A stretch of 12,035 bases of DNA, taken from assembly GCA_945787595.1 (NCBI GenBank), contig CALZJV010000190.1:1-12035 (forward strand), written 5' to 3'. The notes beneath the pieces were generated by a model, which had not been told where the DNA came from, made no database searches, and saw only the letters and a list, made by a program, of their open reading frames with translations. This document shows positions 1-6,312 of the stretch, one piece after another. Source of the stretch: an uncultured Desulfobacterales bacterium (GTDB taxonomy: Bacteria > Desulfobacterota > Desulfobacteria > Desulfobacterales > JAFDCJ01). Every line of letters begins with the position of its first letter. Position 1 is the first letter of the stretch. A program made the translations under genes and the position numbers.

Positions 1-178
1 GTTTACCAACCTGAAACCCGGTGAGGGAACCCTGGAAGCCTATCGTGTGATCCGCAAGACAATATCCCATCTGGAGAAAGACCGTATTCTGTCCCAGGAT
101 ATCGTGGCCATGAAAGAGCTGATTCGCAACGCAACGATTTTGAGAGCTGTGGAAAAAAAGGTTGGTGAACTCAACTGA
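1..178 (+). CDS. Aromatic amino acid ammonia-lyase (HAL/PAL family), C-terminal end, partial
   Basis: The window opens inside a plus-strand reading frame (frame starting at base 2) giving 58 residues that end with TGA at 176-178. The residues LKPGEGTLEAYRVIR, then LEKDRILSQDI, then a helical tail with LIRNATILRAVE, match the C-terminal pattern of histidine/phenylalanine/tyrosine ammonia-lyases (G-x-GT-x-AAY..R...LE.DR.L..DI). These enzymes remove ammonia from an aromatic amino acid using an MIO cofactor, but the MIO loop lies upstream of the window, so substrate cannot be judged. It is the only clear plus-strand gene here and belongs to the chromosomal flank, not the cassette array. The family call rests on remembered C-terminal sequence, not on a search. 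Confidence 0.7.
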   Translation, partial: FTNLKPGEGTLEAYRVIRKTISHLEKDRILSQDIVAMKELIRNATILRAVEKKVGELN

Positions 179-202
179 AGCTGGTTTATCCCTGGTTGAA
201 AT

Positions 203-237
203 CGAGACTTCCTCCGCGGGCAGCGAGGGAAGTCTCG
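203..237. terminator. Hairpin between convergent genes, possible bidirectional terminator
   Basis: CGAGACTTCC pairs perfectly with GGAAGTCTCG around a 15-base loop that can add a TC/GA extension with one bulge. It sits 25 bases after the lyase stop codon and just beyond the stop of the minus-strand YdhR-like gene, where a shared terminator would be expected. Neither side carries a clear T tract, so a Rho-independent role is only moderately supported. Confidence 0.5.
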
Positions 238-250
238 GAGGGACTCAGGC

Positions 251-883
251 TCAGGCGAAGAATGGTGAATGCATTTGTCGGCTAGCCTCTTCAACAGCGC
301 TTGCATCAAAAACGCGGGTGTAGAAGGCTGCGTTTAGCTCAGCGGTTTCGGTCGGAAAATAGGTCAACGCGAAAGTCTTGCCATTCTCGATCGTATCAAA
401 AGCGTAGATGCCGCCGAGCGTGTTGGTGTGAAGCCCGCTTAGCCATGTCTTCGCCAAAATGCCAGGTTGTTTCTTCAACACCGGATTGATTTCCCGCCAA
501 GCAGCTTTGTCGAAAGGCACATTGACCTGTACTTCGGTGTAGACGAACGCGCCTGGTTTGCGGTCGAGTTTCGCACCGAAATGAACCGAATTCATATCAC
601 GGCTGGCTTCTTCTACAATCGCTGCGTCGAAGATGCGCGTGGTCTGCGCGACGCCAAATTTTTGGGCTTCGCTCGGGAAATAGCCGGTGACAAACTTCTG
701 TGCATCTTCGATACTGTCGAACTCATAGATGCCGCCAAGCGAATGGTTGCCGACACCAGCGAGCCAGGTTTTGTTCAATATGCCGGGTTGTTGTAGCAAA
801 GTCGGGTTCACTTCCCGCCACGGTGCCTGGGAAAATGGGAGGGAAATTTGGAGCTCGGTGTAGATGAATGCTTTCTGTGTCAT
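251..883 (-). CDS. Tandem-duplicated YdhR-like (putative monooxygenase, dimeric alpha/beta-barrel) protein
   Basis: This 210-residue protein is two copies of one ~100-residue domain: residues about 4-104 and 110-210. Hand alignment gives about 54 identities in 100, including W-R-E-[VI]-N-P, Q-P-G-I-L-x-K-T-W-L, L-G-G-I-Y, Y-F-P, T-R-[IV]-F-D and V-E-E-A-S-R. The pattern (PGIL.K.W..G...GGIY.F......A......R.FD) resembles E. coli YdhR, a ferredoxin-like small protein of about 100 residues named as a putative monooxygenase; its true reaction is unsettled. The usual protein dimerises, so a fused tandem may form the barrel within one chain. A good ribosome site (AAGGAG) lies 6 bases before the ATG. 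It follows the 107-residue gene by 23 bases and probably shares its transcript and its TetR-type operator. Confidence 0.75.
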   Translation of the reverse strand: MTQKAFIYTELQISLPFSQAPWREVNPTLLQQPGILNKTWLAGVGNHSLGGIYEFDSIEDAQKFVTGYFPSEAQKFGVAQTTRIFDAAIVEEASRDMNSVHFGAKLDRKPGAFVYTEVQVNVPFDKAAWREINPVLKKQPGILAKTWLSGLHTNTLGGIYAFDTIENGKTFALTYFPTETAELNAAFYTRVFDASAVEEASRQMHSPFFA

Positions 884-906
884 GGTATTCTCCTTTCAAT
901 TGGGTT

Positions 907-1230
907 TCACAGGCTGTGAATTTCTTTGATCATTGGAATGACGCCGTCATTGAATGTAATCAACGGGACGATTTTGATGGTATTGAATGACGCCATTCCG
1001 TTGTCGATACAGAATTGCTGAATGAGATGCGGATCATCGGCATCCACCACCCAAAGCAAAGTATGTTCCAGGGCGGAATGAAACTGGGCCACGACTCGAT
1101 TGATTTTATACTTGCCGGCGATTTTCGATACGTCGCCTTGGGCAAATTGGACCAGCGCTTCCGCCACCCTGCGGTTGTTAACCGGGCAATTGTCTACTGT
1201 GTGACTGCCGTAAATTCCGTACAAAGCCAT
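907..1230 (-). CDS. Small conserved protein of unknown function, first gene of a TetR-controlled pair
   Basis: The protein has 107 residues, no signal peptide and no membrane segment. Visible blocks are MALYGIYGSHTVDNCPVNNR at the start, then QFHSALEHTLLWVVDADDPH and FNTIKIVPLITF. The short alternating strand/helix pattern, the length and the pairing with a YdhR-like gene suggest a ferredoxin-like (dimeric alpha/beta-barrel) fold, but I do not recognise a named family and give no function. A strong ribosome site, AGGAGG, lies 5 bases before the ATG. The start lies 40 bases after the palindromic operator at 1271-1294, so repression by the neighbouring TetR protein is likely. It is cotranscribed with the YdhR-like gene 23 bases downstream. 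Confidence 0.65.
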   Translation of the reverse strand: MALYGIYGSHTVDNCPVNNRRVAEALVQFAQGDVSKIAGKYKINRVVAQFHSALEHTLLWVVDADDPHLIQQFCIDNGMASFNTIKIVPLITFNDGVIPMIKEIHSL

Positions 1231-1270
1231 GATAACCTCCTTGTCTATGTGTTGCGTGATTTATTGCCGC

Positions 1271-1294
1271 TTTTTGGACCGTATGGTCCAAAAA
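1271..1294. promoter_or_regulatory. Palindromic TetR-type operator before the two-gene unit
   Basis: Perfect 10-base arms TTTTTGGACC and GGTCCAAAAA flank GTAT. The site lies between the tetR stop codon and the start of the 107-residue gene. Its GGACC-N4-GGTCC core recurs in the tetR promoter (1911-1924), which points to the neighbouring regulator as the binder. The spacing resembles NemR-type operators (GACC-N4-GGTC). Confidence 0.75.
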
Positions 1295-1307
1295 AAGTTA
1301 AAAATTT

Positions 1308-1898
1308 TTAGTGTTTACAAGTATCTAATACCACATCGATGGTATGCTTTAAGGTCTTCGACGCAACTCCTGCTTTGACCATGGTTTTCAGACCGCTCAT
1401 GCAGCTGAACAAATAAGGTGCCATTGAATCGGCCGACCGATCGGGCGGAATGTCGCCTTCTTTTTGAGCGCGTTTGACAGCCAGCATCAGAATGTGGATG
1501 AACTGATCGATCCCTTCAGCAATTAAAGCGGCAATTTCCGCGTCGGATTGGGAAAATTCACTGGCGGAATTCAAAATAAGACAGCCGCGGCGTTCGGCTG
1601 ATGTCTTGGTGTCTTTTAAAATCGCAGCGAAAAAATGCTCAATGAAATGCAGCCCGGAGTTCGCTGTGGTCAATTCGGCTTGCATGTCGTCGGCGATCGT
1701 TTGACGATAATGGGTGATACATTTTTTAAACAACTGATGCTTGCTGCCGAAGGTTTGATAGAAGCTGCTTTTAGCCAAATTCATCACTTTTAAAAGGTCC
1801 TGCAGTGAGGTTTGCTTGTAGCCTTTGCTCCAAAATACCTGCATGGCTGCTACGAGCGCCTCGTCGGGGTCGAATCCTATGGGTCGTCCGAGTGTCAT
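1308..1898 (-). CDS. TetR/AcrR family repressor, NemR-like
   Basis: The 196-residue protein has a typical TetR N-terminal helix-turn-helix: residues about 10-55 with FWSKGYKQTSLQDLLKVMNL, then SSFYQTFGSKHQLF. The rest is a helical ligand/dimer domain. Residues 105-107 are GCL; NemR of E. coli has its redox-sensing cysteine in an equivalent GCL motif, so Cys106 may sense electrophiles or oxidants (inference). Two matching palindromes, one in its own promoter and one before the gene pair downstream, suggest that it represses itself and the YdhR-like pair. No ribosome site precedes the ATG, and the promoter -10 ends only 6 bases upstream, so the mRNA is probably leaderless. The MTLGRPIGFDPDEAL start fits the family, so this ATG is preferred over later ones. 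Confidence 0.9.
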   Translation of the reverse strand: MTLGRPIGFDPDEALVAAMQVFWSKGYKQTSLQDLLKVMNLAKSSFYQTFGSKHQLFKKCITHYRQTIADDMQAELTTANSGLHFIEHFFAAILKDTKTSAERRGCLILNSASEFSQSDAEIAALIAEGIDQFIHILMLAVKRAQKEGDIPPDRSADSMAPYLFSCMSGLKTMVKAGVASKTLKHTIDVVLDTCKH

Positions 1899-1904
1899 GT
1901 TTGT

Positions 1905-1933
1905 AAATTAGGACCGTTTGGTACAAAAGTCAA
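1905..1933 (-). promoter_or_regulatory. tetR promoter with operator in the spacer
   Basis: On the minus strand TTGACT (1928-1933), a 17-base spacer and TAATTT (1905-1910) form a sigma-70-like promoter. The spacer holds GGTCC/GGACC half sites (1911-1924: GGACC-GTTT-GGTAC), an imperfect copy of the operator at 1271-1294. A repressor bound here would cover both promoter boxes. The -10 box ends 6 bases before the ATG, which places the likely transcript start at the start codon. Confidence 0.7.
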
Positions 1934-2006
1934 GTATTGTCTATCATTTTTTTTGCTAAACGTTCAGATCAGGCGCAGGATTTTACTTGCGAAGGAGAAT
2001 ACAAGT

Positions 2007-2168
2007 ATGAAGGCTTTTAGAGAAAATAGGATAGTACTTCCCGCAGGCATCCTGTCGCCAGAATTTGTGGGTTATGCCACTATTGCTGATGTTCCACTCC
2101 TGTGGCCAATAATGATGGTATATTTAATTTTACCTCTATCTTACCTTCCGCTAACACCGTTTTATTAA
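2007..2168 (+). CDS. Short ORF, possibly the truncated 5' end of a chromosomal gene
   Basis: ATG at 2007 follows a good ribosome site (AAGGAG, 9 bases upstream) and runs 53 codons. The first half (MKAFRENRIVLPAGILSPEF) looks protein-like, while the second half lies opposite the lipoprotein gene and is a hydrophobic shadow of it. I do not recognise the sequence. One reading is that a real gene began here, divergent from tetR, and lost its remainder where the cassette array now starts (about 2071-2080). It may also be spurious. Confidence 0.3.
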   Translation: MKAFRENRIVLPAGILSPEFVGYATIADVPLLWPIMMVYLILPLSYLPLTPFY

Positions 2169-2466
2169 TTACGTCTGGTATTGTAAAACCAGCATCATAG
2201 AGATCTACATAAATTCGGGCTTCTTCATCTTGCATGTAAAACCAATAACCTCTTTGGTCCTGTACATCAATCACACCCTTAATAGTTACCGTTTTTCCAT
2301 CATATTTGGTCGTATTACTAAAAAGGTCAGAAATCGGAATGGTTTTCCGATTTGAAATTGGAGAACCAAACTTATTTGAATAGCTACTATTATTGCAGCC
2401 AAATAGGACGATGAAAAGGACGATGAATGAGGAAAACCGTAAAAAATAGTGTTCTAATTTACTCAT
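2080..2466 (-). CDS. Small lipoprotein with an OB-fold-like domain (last cassette of the array)
   Basis: The 128-residue protein starts with a lipoprotein signal: a short charged region, a hydrophobic stretch IVLFIVLFG and a lipobox LFGC with the acylated Cys at residue 24. Residues about 43-125 (ISDLFSNTTKYDGKTVTIKG, then YWFYMQDEEARIYVDLYD, then AEGKIEV) suggest a small beta-barrel of the OB-fold type often seen in envelope lipoproteins; the exact family is not recognised and the reaction, if any, is unknown. The ATG lies 13 bases from the R' box GTTAGAA of the attC at 2479-2535, without a ribosome site, as is common in gene cassettes. No convincing attC follows its stop, so this is probably the terminal, oldest cassette. 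Confidence 0.7.
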   Translation of the reverse strand: MSKLEHYFLRFSSFIVLFIVLFGCNNSSYSNKFGSPISNRKTIPISDLFSNTTKYDGKTVTIKGVIDVQDQRGYWFYMQDEEARIYVDLYDAGFTIPDVINKTVLAEGKIEVKLNIPSLLATGVEHQQ

Positions 2467-2478
2467 TTCATTGCACCA

Positions 2479-2535
2479 TTCTAACGCATTTCTCAGCGGC
2501 GAGGGAACCGAGTCCGCTGAAGAAAAAGGTTAAAT
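2479..2535 (-). other. attC site, compact (57 bp)
   Basis: On the minus strand R'' ATTTAAC (2529-2535) includes the stop codon of the nucleotidyltransferase gene, and R' GTTAGAA is at 2479-2485. TTCTTCAGCGG pairs with CCGCTGAGAA with a single unpaired T. The length equals the usual minimum for attC sites. Confidence 0.8.
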
Positions 2536-3294
2536 GCGCGATTTTGAGAGAATATATCTAAACACATCATCAAATTCATCCATACCGGATTTTTGAGGAT
2601 TTTTTGGTATGTAGTCTTGTAATTCATCGATTTTATTGTTGATATAGTTTTCAATAACCTCTGATCGTTCCACGGTATATCGCTCAGAATGGGCATTCTT
2701 CTTTTTAATAAGATCGATCACCTTGTCTTTAAAAGTCGTTTTTTCTGTGACTGCCGCCAATAGATCTGCTATATGCATTGGAGGTTGCGTCAAGTTACTA
2801 ATAATCCATTCGCAACATAAAATGGGGCGAATTGAATACATATATGTTTTCAGTTTTACCTTCTCACTTCTCTCTGCTTTCTCGATACTCTTTTTGGCCA
2901 TGGACAGATAATGATAGCATGATGTTTCAGGCATGAAAGCTGTTCTTGATAAAGTCAACAATCTATCAAAGGCCTGTTGCCAAACATGGTACTGAATAGG
3001 AGAAGACAACCATTCCAGTAACGGTGAGTTTGATTTCCTCATCAAATGCAAAGATTTTTTTAGATCCCAACCATTTATATCCAGAACATCGTCAATAGGG
3101 AGCTCGATAATGTCTCTTTTTTCAACGATTGATAAATACCAGTCAGTTTTATTTACATATATGAAACGAACGTCGTAATCGCTATCGTTGGAAGGAAAGC
3201 CCCATGCTCTGCTGCCCGATTCACATGCTAATATAATCTTTACACTGTATTCTTTTTCAATGCTTGAGAGTTGCTTACTAATTTTCTGTTTCAT
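2530..3294 (-). CDS. RlaP-type nucleotidyltransferase (DNA polymerase beta superfamily), second of a pair
   Basis: The 254-residue protein has the polymerase-beta nucleotidyltransferase signature near its start: GSRAWG at residues 27-32 and DSDYD at 37-41, with Asp39 and Asp41 as likely metal ligands. A helical region follows (residues about 95-170, with SYHYLSMAKKS and PILCCEWII). This layout fits the predicted nucleotidyltransferases of Pfam PF10127 (RlaP/YcgL-like), some linked to RNA repair; substrate is unknown. Its start lies 4 bases after the stop of the preceding, related gene, so the two are translated from one transcript. Its TAA stop is part of the R'' box of the following attC. 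It is not known here whether the pair acts together or against each other. Confidence 0.8.
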   Translation of the reverse strand: MKQKISKQLSSIEKEYSVKIILACESGSRAWGFPSNDSDYDVRFIYVNKTDWYLSIVEKRDIIELPIDDVLDINGWDLKKSLHLMRKSNSPLLEWLSSPIQYHVWQQAFDRLLTLSRTAFMPETSCYHYLSMAKKSIEKAERSEKVKLKTYMYSIRPILCCEWIISNLTQPPMHIADLLAAVTEKTTFKDKVIDLIKKKNAHSERYTVERSEVIENYINNKIDELQDYIPKNPQKSGMDEFDDVFRYILSKSRI

Positions 3295-3298
3295 TCGT

Positions 3299-4243
3299 CT
3301 AAGAAGCCTTAAATCTATGTGTTTCTAATATTTCACAAATAAAGTTATTCCAGTACCCGAGGTCGACTTTCTCAGGCAAGTTACTTTCGTTTACTAACCT
3401 TTCCACCTCGTCCATCAATGATTCTAAAACCGGGGCAACTTCGTTGGTATAATCAAGTCGCCCAGATTTAACTTTCAAGAGAAAGGTTGCATCCTTCAAA
3501 GGGAATCCAATGGTGCTGGTGGTCAAAATTTCTCTGGTTTGAATAGCAGCTCTTAGGGCATGAGAAATCGCCTTCCAGTCAATATTTTTATTTTCTGCGG
3601 CTAGTTTGGCGCGTTGCCCGTAATCATCATAAAATTTTCCTAAAATTGGCATAATATAGCCTATAGCCGAAGATTCTTGAAATGTTTTTCCACATACCTG
3701 GTATTGCCTCATGCCGTTTGGGTCGACACCGATGTCATGGCAATACTCATTTCTTGGCAGTTGGTTCCAAACATCTCGCAGCCTACTTTCGGGATTTTGG
3801 GATTTTAAAACAGTTAACACTTGTAATGCCGCATTAAGTCTTGATCCTTTAATGCCGTACTTGCTTGCTTGTCGGCGGGCATAATTCACAAATGAATTAA
3901 GATTTTTTGTATAGAACCTATGTTTTTGTTTAACGATTTTTCTCCAGATGTTCGAACTCTCAATTAACATTTTTTCAGGCGCATGCAGCATATCCATAGC
4001 CACGGTTTGTCCATCGCAGGCTAATTTTAAAAAATAATGAAGTGAATATATTTCCTCATCCACGTCATCTGGGTTGTTTTTTCCTATGTCGCTGCCAGTC
4101 GAAAAACTCCGACATTTTGGTATATTATTTAATAATATTTCTTTTTTGGTAGGCAGAAAAACACCTTTATAGTCAGCATCCGAATCTTCATTGTCGGTAC
4201 CGTAAAGATGCGAACCAAATTTCATTTTAACAATTAAGTCCAT
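3299..4243 (-). CDS. RlaP-type nucleotidyltransferase (DNA polymerase beta superfamily), first of a pair
   Basis: From the ATG at 4243 the protein has 314 residues. FGSHLYGT (residues 9-16) and DSDADYKGVF (20-29) form the nucleotide-binding G-S and metal-binding D22-x-D24 motifs of polymerase-beta type nucleotidyltransferases; the FGS-LYGT-DSDxDYKGVF pattern is typical of PF10127 proteins. Further blocks include FVNYARRQASKYGIKG and HALRAAIQTREILTTSTIGFP. A GTG at 4276 would add 11 residues but would move the family's usual short N-terminus out, and no ribosome site favours it. AAGGA sits 14 bases before the ATG, a poor spacing. It is the first gene of a two-gene cassette starting at the R' box GTTCTGT (4346-4352). 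Its partner's R'' box does not match this start, so the cassette may be composite. Confidence 0.8.
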   Translation of the reverse strand: MDLIVKMKFGSHLYGTDNEDSDADYKGVFLPTKKEILLNNIPKCRSFSTGSDIGKNNPDDVDEEIYSLHYFLKLACDGQTVAMDMLHAPEKMLIESSNIWRKIVKQKHRFYTKNLNSFVNYARRQASKYGIKGSRLNAALQVLTVLKSQNPESRLRDVWNQLPRNEYCHDIGVDPNGMRQYQVCGKTFQESSAIGYIMPILGKFYDDYGQRAKLAAENKNIDWKAISHALRAAIQTREILTTSTIGFPLKDATFLLKVKSGRLDYTNEVAPVLESLMDEVERLVNESNLPEKVDLGYWNNFICEILETHRFKAS

Positions 4244-4345
4244 AACTTTCAGCGCATTCCTTATCAGAAAAAGCACAGCATATATGCTCAGTATCTATGT
4301 TTTCCTTTGTTAAATCGATGTAAGTCATATCAGTTATATGCCTCC

Positions 4346-4474
4346 ACAGAACGCCAAGCTTGAGCAGCGCCGGATATCAAGTAACTAAGTCAAGATAATG
4401 ACAGAAGAACAAAATACAGGCTGACCTTCAAAACCACACTGCTTTAGGCGTCTGTCTCGAAGCTTTTGTTCGAT
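4346..4474 (-). other. attC site (129 bp) after vapC
   Basis: R'' ATCGAAC is at 4468-4474 and R' GTTCTGT at 4346-4352. The arms AAGCTTCGAGACAGACGCC and GGCGCTGCTCAAGCTT pair with two unpaired extra bases. It is closely related to the site at 10341-10468: both share TAGGCGTCTGTCTC and TTGAGCAGCGCCG blocks on the plus strand. Confidence 0.85.
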
Positions 4475-4483
4475 ATTAAACTC

Positions 4484-4897
4484 TTACATCATTTCGGGAC
4501 TAATTAATCTGACAGTTGGAAAATATATGCGGTATCTTGTCACATCGCGTGTGATTAAGTCCATATCGAAGATAGCGGCTTGAGCACCGATATAGAAATC
4601 GGGTAATGGTGATCTTTTCGTGCCTCTATTTTTTCGATACTTTAAAAAGGCTTTTCCGGCTAAAAACAATGCTTCTTTGGGAATTTCAAGCATCTGGAAG
4701 CCGGAACGGGTCAAGGCTGACTCCAATTCTTCTATTCTTTTGAAACCAACGGATACTTCAGAGTATATGACTGAATTGATAAATAATTTTGTAATCGAGC
4801 TAAATTTTTCCAATTTAGATTCCGACCATTCAGCCCAGTTTGGATCATCGAGAAAAACGTCCAAAATAATGTTCGAATCAACCAGGATACCCCTCAT
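4484..4897 (-). CDS. vapC: VapC-type PIN-domain ribonuclease toxin
   Basis: The 137-residue protein is one PIN domain. The acidic residues expected at the metal-dependent active site are visible: Asp7 (LVDSNIILDVF), Glu47 (YSEVSVGF), Asp100 (LPDFYIGAQA) and Asp118 (ITRDVTRYR). Family knowledge says that such proteins cut tRNA or rRNA and are held inactive by the cognate VapB. Its ATG overlaps the stop of the antitoxin gene by one base (TAATG), giving coupled translation. The module forms one cassette between the boundary boxes at 5192-5198 and 4468-4474. The target RNA cannot be told from the sequence. Confidence 0.88.
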   Translation of the reverse strand: MRGILVDSNIILDVFLDDPNWAEWSESKLEKFSSITKLFINSVIYSEVSVGFKRIEELESALTRSGFQMLEIPKEALFLAGKAFLKYRKNRGTKRSPLPDFYIGAQAAIFDMDLITRDVTRYRIYFPTVRLISPEMM

Positions 4898-5121
4898 TAA
4901 TCTTCCCTCGTTAAGGCCATTATCTCATCGGTTGTCATTCTAACTGTAGCAACCCCCCTCAATTTTCTGAATTTATTATTTCGGTTTCCCGGCCCTTCTT
5001 TCTTAACAATATAGACGCGATCTTTTTCCTCAACAAACTCGATATCCGTGGCAGGAACGATCCCTAATTTTTCTCGAATATGTTGGGGGATCGTGACTTG
5101 TCCTTTTGTCGTAACACGCAT
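4897..5121 (-). CDS. vapB: VapB-type antitoxin, AbrB/MazE swapped-hairpin fold
   Basis: The 74-residue protein starts MRVTTKGQVTIPQHIREKLG, the classic SpoVT-AbrB DNA-binding domain (residues 1-45), followed by a charged tail (about 46-74) that would bind and block the PIN toxin. It should bind the palindrome directly upstream and repress its own operon, with stronger repression when complexed to VapC. GGAGGTGA lies 4 bases before the ATG. The promoter and operator at 5140-5181 lie inside the cassette, so expression does not depend on the integron promoter. Confidence 0.88.
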   Translation of the reverse strand: MRVTTKGQVTIPQHIREKLGIVPATDIEFVEEKDRVYIVKKEGPGNRNNKFRKLRGVATVRMTTDEIMALTRED

Positions 5122-5139
5122 AGCTCACCTCCAGTATTC

Positions 5140-5181
5140 AGTAATACCTGTAATAGTATTACTTGGTTCAAATATTGTCAA
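5140..5181 (-). promoter_or_regulatory. vapBC promoter and operator
   Basis: On the minus strand a perfect -35 box TTGACA (5176-5181), a 17-base spacer and TACTAT (5153-5158) make the promoter. The perfect inverted repeat AGTAATAC-N8-GTATTACT (5140-5163) covers the -10 box and start point, the expected arrangement for VapB autoregulation. Confidence 0.75.
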
Positions 5182-5191
5182 GCTTTATTAG

Positions 5192-5321
5192 GTCCAACGT
5201 GAAAGTGAGGGGCCGGGAAATTGTAAAGTGCGAACCTACCGATAAGCCCAAAAGTTTGACGAAACAACACTGTTCCTGGAGCCGCACAGCCTGCCCGGCC
5301 CCTTCAAGCGGTTTGTTCTGC
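5192..5321 (-). other. attC site (130 bp) after ypeA
   Basis: R'' GCAGAAC (5315-5321) follows the ypeA stop codon directly, and R' GTTGGAC (5192-5198) matches the GTTRRRY consensus. AAGGGGCCGGG pairs with CCCGGCCCCTC. R'' is the exact reverse complement of GTTCTGC at the start of the ypeA cassette (5757-5763). It is a relative of the site at 9571-9700. Confidence 0.88.
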
Positions 5322-5747
5322 TCATTCGTCTGGTTTCAGACGTTTGCCAAAACTCACGACATCGTCAATTTTGAACCCAATTGTTTTGTAGAATTCGATC
5401 ACTTCAGCATTCGTACTTCGGACTTGAAGGTTGATTTTTGGACAACCTACTGCCCGAAGATTGGCTTCTGCTTCATCCATCATTCGCCTGGCAATCCCTG
5501 TACGTTGAAGCTGTGGATGGACAGCAAGATAGTTGATCCAACCACGATGACCGTCGTATCCGGCCATGACAGTTGCAATGATTCGGTCTCCAAAACAGCC
5601 GACAAAGAAAAGATCCGACTGCACCTTGAGTTTTCGCTGTATGTCGCGATGCGGATTGTTCCACGGAACGACGATACCGCAGTCAGTCCACAGTTGGACT
5701 ACGGCCTTCTCATCCGATGGCACAAATGGTCTGATTTTCAGCTTCAT
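5322..5747 (-). CDS. ypeA: YpeA-family GNAT N-acetyltransferase
   Basis: This 141-residue protein matches E. coli YpeA in length and pattern: RPFVPSDEKAVVQLW near the start, VPWNNPHRDIQRKL (27-40), TVMAGYDGHRGW (59-70), YLAVHP and then the acetyl-CoA loop QRTGIA (81-86), GCPKINLQV (101-109) and a C-terminal SFGKRL. It should be an acetyl-CoA-dependent acetyltransferase in the cytosol; the substrate of YpeA is unknown. The ATG lies 9 bases inside the cassette boundary (R' at 5757-5763) with no clear ribosome site. A gene normally found in the core chromosome of many bacteria sits here as a mobile cassette. Confidence 0.88.
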   Translation of the reverse strand: MKLKIRPFVPSDEKAVVQLWTDCGIVVPWNNPHRDIQRKLKVQSDLFFVGCFGDRIIATVMAGYDGHRGWINYLAVHPQLQRTGIARRMMDEAEANLRAVGCPKINLQVRSTNAEVIEFYKTIGFKIDDVVSFGKRLKPDE

Positions 5748-5756
5748 AATTTACTC

Positions 5757-5826
5757 GCAGAACGCTGCGGATAACCTGGACAAAAAGCGCCAGCTTTTTG
5801 GCTCAGAGTTAATCCTCTTGTTATAT
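5757..5826 (-). other. attC site (70 bp) after the asparaginase gene
   Basis: R'' ATATAAC (5820-5826) overlaps the asparaginase stop codon, and R' GTTCTGC is at 5757-5763. GGATTAACTCTGAGCC plus AAAAAGC pairs with GCTTTTTGTCCAGGTTATCC, leaving several single extra bases unpaired, as expected for attC. The R'' differs by one base from the reverse complement of the box at the start of its own cassette (GTTATTT, 6952-6958). Confidence 0.82.
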
Positions 5827-6309
5827 GATTTTCTCTTCAAATCTATTCAATTCTACATTCTTTCGGACGTGAGGTGGTTTGAAAATGCGACCATTCATTA
5901 CTATATAGACACCGGGTCCGAGAATCTGAGCCGCAGTGACGGCGCATCCGATATTAAACACCGCGTCGCTATCTCGGAATTGGGCGGGATACATTGATCC
6001 TGTCATTACGATCGTTTTACCTGAAATATTCTTAAGTTCCTTTGCGGTATCAATCATGGTATCAGTGCCGTGAGTGATAACAACTCTTTCCAATGGAGTA
6101 GACTCCACTTTCTTCCTTATCAGCTCACGGTCTTCATCTGTAAAGTCGAGGCTGTCTTTTCTAATAATAGATTCAACCTCGTAGTCCAGAACAACATTAG
6201 CCCGCTCCAAAACACCGTTCGCTTGTGGATCTCCAACCTGATAGTCTGATTTTTGGTCGAAGTAAACCTTGTCGATAGTACCACCTGTTGTGTAAATTTT
6301 GATTTTCAT
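5821..6309 (-). CDS. Stand-alone asparaginase N-terminal-domain protein
   Basis: The 162-residue protein covers only the N-terminal half of a type I/II asparaginase (full enzymes have about 320-350 residues). The first catalytic triad segment YTTGGTID places the nucleophile Thr at residue 11, and the second segment THGTDT places Thr82-Asp83, both conserved. TGSMYPAQFRDSDAVFN (103-119) corresponds to the substrate-loop region GAMR..... It ends in FKPPHVRKN with no C-terminal domain. Short proteins of this kind exist in other bacteria, so this is probably a natural form rather than a truncation; amidohydrolase activity is plausible but not shown. Its leader was split by a 620-bp IS, and no ribosome site precedes the ATG. 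The frame of the broken transposase ends 3 bases before it (TAA-GAT-ATG), so translational coupling is possible. Confidence 0.82.
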   Translation of the reverse strand: MKIKIYTTGGTIDKVYFDQKSDYQVGDPQANGVLERANVVLDYEVESIIRKDSLDFTDEDRELIRKKVESTPLERVVITHGTDTMIDTAKELKNISGKTIVMTGSMYPAQFRDSDAVFNIGCAVTAAQILGPGVYIVMNGRIFKPPHVRKNVELNRFEEKII

Positions 6310-6312
6310 ATC

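Noticed and set aside
467..796. Plus-strand ORF of 109 codons inside the YdhR-like gene
   Set aside because: A shadow of the minus-strand tandem repeat; no ribosome site and no protein-like pattern.
5163..5774. Long plus-strand ORF (203 codons) over the ypeA cassette
   Set aside because: It runs through an attC and opposite ypeA; its protein has no recognisable pattern, and ypeA on the other strand is a clear family match.
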